A stretch of 11,377 nucleotides of DNA. It comes from Burkholderiales bacterium (GTDB lineage: Bacteria; Pseudomonadota; Gammaproteobacteria; Burkholderiales; Burkholderiaceae_D). The stretch spans positions 1 to 11,377 of the forward strand of contig SYFN01000074.1 of NCBI GenBank assembly GCA_005800405.1. The letters are read 5' to 3'. Position numbers and translations under genes: made by a program. The notes under the pieces were generated by a model. It saw only the letters and a list, made by a program, of their open reading frames with translations. It was not told the origin of the DNA and did no database searches. Shown here in pieces: positions 6,329-11,377 of the stretch (positions are counted from its first letter, which is position 1; each line of letters starts with the position of its first letter).

Positions 6329-7045
6329 TTATTTTTTCTTTTCTGCGCCTGTTGAACGCAGCATGTTCTTGATCATCAAGACAACCCGATTCTGTTCTTT
6401 TTCGGTGAGAATTTTTACTAGAATCAGTTTGTCATCATAACTTTTTGCATCGCCCAGTAGCTCGGCCGGTACTGACACACTTTTTTTCGCAGGTTTGAAT
6501 TTATCTCTCATTTCAGCAAAATTTTGAGAGTCACCTTCCGCTGCTGCGGTATCGTCGACAGCGGGCTTGTCGTTTTTGCCCGCAGCTTTGTTATCCATGG
6601 TTGCCGTTGCGGTGGTCATTGACTTGGCCGGATCTTTGGTGGCTGAGTCAGTGGCGCCTGCTACGGCGGGCTTGGCTGCTGGTTTTGTGGCTTCCGCAGC
6701 GGCTTTTGCCGGAACTAGTGCGCTGCCTGTTGCTGTCTTGGCTGCAACTGCAGCGGTCTTGGCAGGCACTGCAGCGGTCTTTGCTGGAACGCCCGTTGTC
6801 TTTGCCGGCACTGTAGAGACCTTTGCAGGAATGCCTGTTGTCTTCGCAGGCACGCCACCCACACGCGCTGGCACTGCGGCGGTCTTGGCAGGAACCGCAC
6901 CAACCCGGGCAGGTACTGCCGCTGTCTTCCCAACGACAGCGACCGCTCTCGAGGGGACCACTGCGGCCTTGGCGGGCACTGCCGTGGCGGTTTTTACCAC
7001 CGGGGCTGCTGGCCGGGGAGCCTCAGATTTTTTTGTTTCTGCCAT
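6329..7045 (-). CDS. unassigned basic repeat protein with FliF-like FliG-binding tail
   Basis: I do not recognise a family for this 238-residue protein, which sits between fliF (33 bases upstream) and fliG (22 bases downstream) and is surely cotranscribed with them. Residues 23-106 are twelve exact heptads of the form VPAKTxx, with Lys or Arg at every seventh position from 26 to 103. Residues 11-128 hold 17 basic residues and one acidic. Residues 107-190 are low-complexity Ala/Lys/Asp. Residues 194-231 align without gaps to the last 38 residues of the FliF encoded next to it, 19 identical, including SYDDK and KNM-x-RS. In FliF this segment binds the N-terminal domain of FliG. There is no signal peptide or membrane segment, so it should be cytoplasmic. 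I infer that it binds FliG at the MS-ring/C-ring junction. The lysine-rich part resembles histone-H1-like tails such as AlgP, so nucleic acid or acidic-protein binding is an alternative. ATG 7045 has a weak GGAAA ribosome site. Confidence 0.9.
   Translation of the reverse strand: MAETKKSEAPRPAAPVVKTATAVPAKAAVVPSRAVAVVGKTAAVPARVGAVPAKTAAVPARVGGVPAKTTGIPAKVSTVPAKTTGVPAKTAAVPAKTAAVAAKTATGSALVPAKAAAEATKPAAKPAVAGATDSATKDPAKSMTTATATMDNKAAGKNDKPAVDDTAAAEGDSQNFAEMRDKFKPAKKSVSVPAELLGDAKSYDDKLILVKILTEKEQNRVVLMIKNMLRSTGAEKKK
6728..6979 (-). repeat. 12-unit, 21-base in-frame tandem repeat
   Basis: Twelve tandem 21-base units, each encoding a heptad of the form VPAKTxx (residues 23-106 of the preceding entry's protein). 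The fourth residue is Lys or Arg in all twelve, and the second is Pro in ten (Val at residue 38, Ala at 101). Because units are multiples of three, gain or loss of copies would change protein length without breaking the frame. The DNA copies have diverged at third positions, which suggests selection on the protein pattern and not a very recent expansion. Confidence 0.85.
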
Positions 7046-7078
7046 GATGTTTCCGTTTCATTTTCCGGTGAGTGTCGA

Positions 7079-9103
7079 TCAAGACCTGACCATATTTTTC
7101 AATACGAGTGCCACACGACCGGATTCCTGCGAGACCAGCATGCGAATCAGCGCAACCTTGTCATCATAGCTGTTGGCGGTGTCGAGCATGTCAGCGGTGA
7201 AGGTTGGCTTCTTGGGCTTCATCGCCTGCATGCGCGCCTTGAGTTCATCCAAGGTCTCGCCCTCTTGCATCTCGATCTCGCCCTCCGCCAGCTCGGCCTC
7301 GGCTTCTGCCTCGGCCGCTGCGAGTCCAGCAGCCTCTTCCTCAGCCGCCAGCACCGCCGCTTCTTCTTCGGCGATACGTGCTTCCTCGGCGGCGAGCTCT
7401 TCTGCGGCGGCTTGCTCTTCTGCAGCGATCTTGGCTTCTTCGGCGGCCTTGGCTTCTTCCAGTGCCTTGACCTCTTCGGCTGTCGGTGTGACGACCGGCG
7501 GCATGATCTGGTTAATGGTCGGCCCTTTGACCAGTGGGCGTACCACCGCCAGCATGAAGACAATGATCACGAGTGCAGCCAGACCAATTTTAATGAAATT
7601 CTGTATGTCGCCATTTTCATACCAGGGCTTGGGTGGCTCCGGTGCCAGCGTCTCAAAGCGCGCTGGTGCCACCGTCACGACGTCGCCCCGCGCTTCACTG
7701 TAGCCTACAGCACTGCGAACCAGATTGAGCATGCGATCGAGTTCCTGCGCCGTGTACGGAATTGTTGTGGGCGCACCCGGTGGCAGAGGCTTGCCATCGG
7801 CCGGTGGTGGTGCAGGACGCTCAGCGACAACCACAGCCACCGTCACACGCGAGATATTACCCAGCGAATTCTTCACGTGACGTACCGAGCGATCCATTTC
7901 AAAGTTACGGGTGGATTTGGTCGTCACGATTTCATTCGTGGCAGGCTTTTGCTCATCCGTATTGGTGTTTTTCGTCAGGTCGGCATCGGGCGGCGGCGAG
8001 TTACTCATCGCACCTGGAATACCCTCTGGATCCAGCTTGAATTTACGCTCGGTAGTCAACGCTTCGGAACGCGGCTTGACACCCTTGTCTTTGTCATCAA
8101 AATCTTCTGTCGTCGTTTCGACCTGGGTGTAATCCAGCGTCAGATTGACCTGCGCCTGAACCGCAGCCTCGCCAACCACCGGCCCCAGCAATTCCGTCAC
8201 GCGATTGCGATAGGTTTCTTCGGTCCGCTGCTTGTGTGCCATTTGGGCCATGGTCAGCCCCATGGCGGCATCGACCTGATTTTCTTCGGTCATCAGGTTA
8301 CCCTGGTCATCCACCACTGAGACGTTCTGTGGTGCCAGATACGGCACGCTGGAGGAAACCAGATGCACGATGGCTTTCACCTGCGGTGTTGATACGCCAC
8401 GGCCGCTGTGCGGTGTCACTACCACCGAGGCTTTCGGGGTGGCGCGTTCGCGTACGAAAACACTCTGCTTGGGCAAAGCAAGGTGAACGCGGGCCGCTTT
8501 GATGGTGGAGATTTGCATAATGCTGCGCGCGAGCTCTTGCTCAATCGCGGTGTTGTACTGCACTTGTTCCATGAATTGACTCGTCGTCATGGAAGATTTG
8601 TCTTTCAGTGATTCCATGCCGATGGGCTGTGCTTCTTTCGGGATGCCCTGACCTGCCAGAAAAATACGTGCTTCGTGATAGCGCGACTCGGGAACCGTGA
8701 TTTGTCCGCTGCTGGTGTCGACTTTGGGTTTGAAGTCACCTGCCTTGAGCGCTTCAATCGCGGCCTGTTTATCGTTTTCAGTCATGCCGGGCATGATCGG
8801 ACGATAGGGTGTGGTCTGGGAAAACTGAAACGACACGGCAGCAATCACCAACACCAGCAGAATCATGAGCGGTATCAGCGCACGACGCACACTGGGCTGT
8901 TTTAGTACGCCATCCATCCAGTCGCGGAAGACGGAAACGCCGCTGCTCACGCCACGCAAAGCCTCGGGCAATTGGGTACCGGGTGCCGGCATGCCAGAGG
9001 TCGCGATGGGCATTGCCGTGGCAGCGCCATCACCGGCGCCATTCGGTGTCGCTGGAGGCAGTTGCGGCGGCATACCGCCCGGGTTCATTGTCGCTTCAGC
9101 CAT
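7079..9103 (-). CDS. fliF: flagellar MS-ring protein FliF, with long acidic cytoplasmic tail
   Basis: FliF forms the inner-membrane MS ring on which the rest of the flagellum assembles. The 674-residue product is ~100 longer than usual. Order of parts: a Pro/Ala/Gly-rich cytoplasmic N-terminus (1-70), membrane helix 1 (about 74-93), periplasmic ring-building domains (about 100-450, with ESRYHEARIFLAGQGIP at 139-155 and ARVHLALPK at 204-212), and membrane helix 2 (about 504-525). A Glu/Ala-rich helix follows at 541-610 (24 acidic, 4 basic residues), and then the FliG-binding tail at 637-674 (SYDDKVALIRML, LKNMVRS). The acidic helix lies between membrane and FliG-binding tail and would lengthen or stiffen that connection. 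ATG 9103 is 54 bases after fliE with a loose AGAGAG ribosome site. Confidence 0.98.
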   Translation of the reverse strand: MAEATMNPGGMPPQLPPATPNGAGDGAATAMPIATSGMPAPGTQLPEALRGVSSGVSVFRDWMDGVLKQPSVRRALIPLMILLVLVIAAVSFQFSQTTPYRPIMPGMTENDKQAAIEALKAGDFKPKVDTSSGQITVPESRYHEARIFLAGQGIPKEAQPIGMESLKDKSSMTTSQFMEQVQYNTAIEQELARSIMQISTIKAARVHLALPKQSVFVRERATPKASVVVTPHSGRGVSTPQVKAIVHLVSSSVPYLAPQNVSVVDDQGNLMTEENQVDAAMGLTMAQMAHKQRTEETYRNRVTELLGPVVGEAAVQAQVNLTLDYTQVETTTEDFDDKDKGVKPRSEALTTERKFKLDPEGIPGAMSNSPPPDADLTKNTNTDEQKPATNEIVTTKSTRNFEMDRSVRHVKNSLGNISRVTVAVVVAERPAPPPADGKPLPPGAPTTIPYTAQELDRMLNLVRSAVGYSEARGDVVTVAPARFETLAPEPPKPWYENGDIQNFIKIGLAALVIIVFMLAVVRPLVKGPTINQIMPPVVTPTAEEVKALEEAKAAEEAKIAAEEQAAAEELAAEEARIAEEEAAVLAAEEEAAGLAAAEAEAEAELAEGEIEMQEGETLDELKARMQAMKPKKPTFTADMLDTANSYDDKVALIRMLVSQESGRVALVLKNMVRS

Positions 9104-9157
9104 GATTTACTCTCTGTTCAGTCATCTGCTTGTTTGTCTGCTCGGTCATTTGCTGCA

Positions 9158-9505
9158 TCACACCGGCATGTTCAAGATATCTTCGTAAGCCTTGAGCACT
9201 TTGTTTCGTATTTGCATCGTTGCTTCGAAGGCCAACGAGGATTTCTGCATCGCGAGAACAACATCGGTCAGAGGTACATCCTCGCCGCGGTCATAGGCTT
9301 GTCTCAAGCTGCTCGCGTGCTGCTGGATGTCATTTGTCTTGACGACAGCCGCTTCAATCGCTTCACCAAAGGTCGGCTTGCCGACTTCCGGTGCCGGTAC
9401 GGTAAGCACGGGCGGCGTAGTCTTGCCCGATGAATCAATCTGATACTGACGCAATGTGGCCAACATGGAATCGATGTTGGCCTGGCTGTTGATTTTGTTG
9501 ATCAT
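9158..9505 (-). CDS. fliE: flagellar hook-basal body protein FliE
   Basis: FliE is a small export substrate that joins the MS ring and export gate to the proximal rod. The 115-residue product is about the family length of 105-110. The conserved C-terminal half is clear: FGEAIEAAV, a DVVLAMQKSSLAFEA stretch (around 80-95) and the ending QIRNKVLKAYEDILNMPV in which FliE proteins carry M-P-V or a close variant. No signal peptide is visible, as expected for a type III substrate. ATG 9505 has a GGGGG run eight bases upstream and starts 16 bases after the stop of the regulator, so it is probably cotranscribed with it or driven by a promoter inside the regulator's 3' end. Confidence 0.95.
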   Translation of the reverse strand: MINKINSQANIDSMLATLRQYQIDSSGKTTPPVLTVPAPEVGKPTFGEAIEAAVVKTNDIQQHASSLRQAYDRGEDVPLTDVVLAMQKSSLAFEATMQIRNKVLKAYEDILNMPV

Positions 9506-9521
9506 GTGCTTGGCCCCCTGC

Positions 9522-10967
9522 TTAGGCGGCTACGGCCATGGGTACGCCACGTTCGCGGAATTGCGCCATCTTGTAGCGCAGTGAACGAGGACTGATACCG
9601 AGTTTTTTTGCCGCTTCGTCACGGTTACGCGTTGACTGAATCGCGGCCATGATGGCCTGGTATTCGCTATTCTTGACCGCTGTCGACAAATCGACAGCCT
9701 CGGGATTGTGCGCATCGGCGACTTCACGCTGACCGTATTTCATCAATTGCGAGTGCGTCGTTGCAGAAAGAGGTTGCGATACCGGCGAGGCGATTGGCTT
9801 TTCATCGGTCTCATCGAACATGAGTTCGGCCTCGGTGATGATGTCGCTATTGCACAGCACCAACGCGCGCTGAACCACGTTTTGCAGTTCACGCACATTG
9901 CCCGGCCAGCGGTAGTGCTGCAGCAGTTCAATCGCACGGGGCGAGAGTTCAATCTGACGATCTACCGGACCATAGGTACGCAGGAATTGCATGACCAGCG
10001 GAAGAATATCGCCCGGCCGCTCGCGCAGCGGCAGCACGGATAATTTGAAAGCGCTGATACGGAAATAGAGATCTTCACGGAACTCGCGCTCGGCAATCGC
10101 TTCGCGCAAATCTTTGTTGGTGGCAGCGACCAGACGCACGTCCAGCTCAATCGGTGCGTGTCCACCAAGACGCGTAATTTTTCGTTCCTGCAGCACGCGC
10201 AGGAGTTTGGTTTGCAAGTGATACGGCATCTCAGCAATCTCATCGAGGAAGATGGTGCCACCATGCGCTTGCTCGAACAGACCACGATGCTCTTTCAAAG
10301 CACCGGTGAAAGCGCCCTTCTCATGACCAAACAATAAATCTTCAATCAGATTTTCAGGCAGTGCGGCGCAATTCATGGCGACGAAAGGCCCATTGCGGCG
10401 TGGCGAGGCATCATGCAGTACGCGTGCGAGTACTTCTTTACCGGCCCCCGTGGGACCCGTGACCATGGCCGAGACCTGGGTCTGCGCGACACGACGTGCG
10501 AGTTCGAGCAGATGCTGACTATTCGGATCAACAAAGACAAAGGTCTGAGGACCACTGCGCTGCGACTCGGGACGGCGAGGCGCAAGTGTGAGCGAGTCAC
10601 GCCAGACGCCCACTGACCATTCATCAGCCGCCAGCACCTGATAAGCACCACAGCGCATCGCCTCGACAGCCAGCTCAAAACGATGACGATCGATGCGACA
10701 GAGCACCGGTACGGCATGACCAAAGGATTGAGTGAGTTTCTTGACCTCATGCAGCAGGCCGACATCATTCATCAGACGAATGACCACCAGCCGCGCACGG
10801 GCCAGGCCTTGCTTCAAGTCGTCGAGTGTGGCGACCGGCAACAACTGCAGTCCGGCAGCGGCAAGCTGTTCACGCTCATTCGGGCCAACCGCGGACTTCG
10901 GGTCCAGCCACAACGCGGGATGCGAGATTTCGGTAGGTGCTGTCACTTTGATTGCCTCTGAAAACAT
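9522..10967 (-). CDS. sigma-54-dependent flagellar activator, FleR/FlrC type, with degenerate receiver
   Basis: This protein hydrolyses ATP to activate sigma-54 RNA polymerase at flagellar promoters. Its 481 residues comprise three domains. A receiver-like N-terminus (about 15-130) lacks phosphorylation residues: Arg64 occupies the phospho-Asp position of the LVVI-x-L strand, and Ala replaces the conserved Lys after GAYQVL. The AAA+ domain is complete, with Walker A GPTGAGKE (171-178, where GESGTGKE is usual), the sigma-54 loop GAFTGA (218-223), Walker B GGTIFLDEI (236-244), and WPGNVREL (354-361). A Fis-type helix-turn-helix (about 449-470, LGISPRSLRYKM) closely resembles FleR/FlrC, as does the position directly before fliE. 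No sensor kinase gene is visible. ATG 10967 has AGAGGAAAG upstream, but a sigma-54 promoter overlaps that site, so GTG 10946 (codon 8, with AGAGG eight bases before) is a possible alternative. The open frame extends to 11174, but that part is Cys/Pro-rich and not credible protein. Confidence 0.93.
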   Translation of the reverse strand: MFSEAIKVTAPTEISHPALWLDPKSAVGPNEREQLAAAGLQLLPVATLDDLKQGLARARLVVIRLMNDVGLLHEVKKLTQSFGHAVPVLCRIDRHRFELAVEAMRCGAYQVLAADEWSVGVWRDSLTLAPRRPESQRSGPQTFVFVDPNSQHLLELARRVAQTQVSAMVTGPTGAGKEVLARVLHDASPRRNGPFVAMNCAALPENLIEDLLFGHEKGAFTGALKEHRGLFEQAHGGTIFLDEIAEMPYHLQTKLLRVLQERKITRLGGHAPIELDVRLVAATNKDLREAIAEREFREDLYFRISAFKLSVLPLRERPGDILPLVMQFLRTYGPVDRQIELSPRAIELLQHYRWPGNVRELQNVVQRALVLCNSDIITEAELMFDETDEKPIASPVSQPLSATTHSQLMKYGQREVADAHNPEAVDLSTAVKNSEYQAIMAAIQSTRNRDEAAKKLGISPRSLRYKMAQFRERGVPMAVAA

Positions 10968-10983
10968 GGAGTGCTTTCCTCTT

Positions 10984-10999
10984 AGCAATCCGTGTGCCA
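10984..10999 (-). promoter_or_regulatory. sigma-54 (-24/-12) promoter of the flagellar activator
   Basis: Read on the minus strand, the site is TGGCAC, five bases, TTGCT, which matches the sigma-54 consensus TGGCAC-N5-TTGCW at every defined base. The GG and GC pairs have the required 10-base separation. Transcription would start near 10973, only about five bases before ATG 10967. FleSR and FlrBC of Pseudomonas and Vibrio are known sigma-54-dependent class II genes, so the placement fits. The -12 element and the ribosome site for ATG 10967 directly adjoin. Confidence 0.65.
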
Positions 11000-11037
11000 G
11001 ACAATTTAGCGAGGCAATATGCGGGTTTTCAGGGGAT

Positions 11038-11108
11038 CTGTCGGATCGGCAGGGGTTTGCCGGGGGAGGAAGAAGCCGTCCGCTTTGCGGGGGACGGAAA
11101 GTCGACAG
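11038..11108. other. nested inverted repeats, possible three-way-junction leader RNA
   Basis: An outer stem CTGTCG (11038-11043) / CGACAG (11103-11108) encloses two hairpins. One is CGGCA (11047-11051) / TGCCG (11058-11062). The other is CCGTCC (11076-11081) / GGACGG (11092-11097), extended by GC/GC with a three-base bulge. The fold is possible in RNA from either strand. On the minus strand it would be in a leader only if transcription began upstream of the sigma-54 site. It could equally be a set of protein-binding sites. Confidence 0.35.
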
Positions 11109-11183
11109 TCCGATAGCCCTGCACCCGCAAGGTAGGGGTGTGCAACATGGGTGCCCGTTGACCGGTTGGCTCAACTACCAAAA

Positions 11184-11201
11184 TTAGCTAATATTAGCTA
11201 A
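11184..11201. repeat. perfect 18-bp palindrome, two copies of TTAGCTAA
   Basis: TTAGCTAA (11184-11191), TA, TTAGCTAA (11194-11201). The whole 18 bases are their own reverse complement. Its centre lies about 220 bases upstream of the predicted sigma-54 start, within the normal range for a bound activator (enhancer site). The insertion sequence starts at the very next base and its CTAA target lies inside the right arm. Confidence 0.7.
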
Positions 11202-11377
11202 GGAAGCGCTGATTTATTCCCCGAAGGCCTTCCCGTGACGCAGTTGTTCTTTTAGAATTACGTCTACGCCCCCTGCTAGCGAGACTGCTCATGCAAACTA
11301 GTTTCTCCGAACTAGAATACGCCGCGAAGAAGAAGATCACACGACGTGATCGTTTTCTCGCTGAGATTGATGCAGTA
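11202..11377 (+). mobile_element. left end of an IS5-family insertion sequence (cut by window edge)
   Basis: The terminal sequence GGAAGCGCTGATTTATTC begins directly after CTAA (11198-11201), which fits the YTAR target preference of IS5-group elements. The transposase starts 89 bases in, reading rightward. The right end and the second copy of the target lie outside the window, so neither the element's completeness nor a target duplication can be judged. Confidence 0.75.
11291..11377 (+). CDS. IS5-family transposase, N-terminal fragment
   Basis: The first 29 codons, cut by the window edge, encode MQTSFSELEYAAKKKITRRD followed by RFLAEIDAV. The pattern M-x-x-x-F-x-x-x-E-Y-x-x-K-K-x-x-T-R-R-x-x-F-L-x-x-(M/I) is the standard N-terminus of IS5-group DDE transposases. 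The catalytic residues lie beyond the window. The gene points away from the flagellar operon. Confidence 0.82.
   Translation, partial: MQTSFSELEYAAKKKITRRDRFLAEIDAV

Larger units (their letters stand above)
10968..11183. other. upstream region of the flagellar activator
   Basis: This 216-base non-coding stretch between the activator and the palindrome/insertion sequence contains the -24/-12 promoter at 10984-10999 and a set of nested inverted repeats at 11038-11108. It also has a small hairpin made of GTTGA and TCAAC (11157-11161 with 11171-11175, approximately). The minus strand stays open in the activator's frame, but the implied residues look random. Confidence 0.5.

Noticed and set aside
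6567..7169. Plus-strand open frame of Ala/Val/Thr repeats
   Set aside because: It is the antisense of the 21-base repeat in the gene between fliF and fliG. The minus strand has the operon position and the FliF-like tail.
7265..8320. Long plus-strand open frame opposite fliF
   Set aside because: This is a mirror of the Glu/Ala-rich codons of fliF. The fliF reading is supported along its whole length.
9531..9560. Possible sigma-54 promoter for fliE at the end of the activator gene
   Set aside because: The GG and GC pairs have the right spacing, but most other consensus bases do not match, and the stretch encodes the conserved end of the activator.
11038..11108. Cyclic-di-GMP riboswitch
   Set aside because: Short pieces resembling GCAAAGC and GGCAAACC occur, but the conserved order and pairing of the GEMM class are not present.
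10968..11174. 69-residue N-terminal extension of the flagellar activator
   Set aside because: The implied residues are Cys/Pro/Arg-rich and not domain-like. The region contains a sigma-54 promoter and inverted repeats, and ATG 10967 has a ribosome site.

Overview
The window carries the core of a flagellar export and motor operon, all on the minus strand, flanked by decayed or mobile DNA. Reading leftward from position 10967, the order is a sigma-54 activator of the FleR/FlrC type, fliE, fliF, an unassigned gene, fliG, fliH, fliI and fliJ. This matches the fleR-fliEFGHIJ order of polarly flagellated gammaproteobacteria such as Pseudomonas and Vibrio, and of a number of betaproteobacteria. Protein styles and mid GC fit a beta- or gammaproteobacterium; the species cannot be named from the sequence alone.

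Layout. Positions 1-923 hold no convincing gene: an extremely AT-rich left edge, several inverted repeats, and a good rho-independent terminator at 786-816. A dps gene (924-1418, plus) has a good ribosome binding site and a plausible sigma-70 promoter, but is cut by an in-frame TAA at codon 116. After it comes a fragment of the C-terminus of an RTX-type secreted protein (1689-1946, plus), then REP-like inverted repeats, one of which overlaps the fliJ stop. The flagellar operon fills 2122-10967. Upstream of the regulator is a 216-base leader with a consensus -24/-12 promoter, a potential three-way-junction fold and a perfect 18-bp palindrome. An IS5-type insertion sequence begins exactly at the palindrome's edge and runs off the right end.

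How the genes work together. The activator would drive sigma-54 transcription of the middle flagellar genes. FliE and FliF form the rod junction and MS ring, FliG joins the MS ring to the C-ring, and FliH, FliI and FliJ form the export ATPase complex. Genes overlap or lie within about 55 bases of each other, apart from one new gene between fliF and fliG.

Most notable is that gene (6329-7045). Its last ~40 residues are a second copy of the FliG-binding tail of FliF (19 of 38 residues identical to the FliF encoded next to it). They are attached to a basic tract of twelve perfect 7-residue repeats with Lys or Arg at every seventh position. The neighbouring FliF and FliH carry unusually long acidic extensions, so a soluble or accessory FliG-binding protein in an electrostatically tuned basal body is a reasonable hypothesis.
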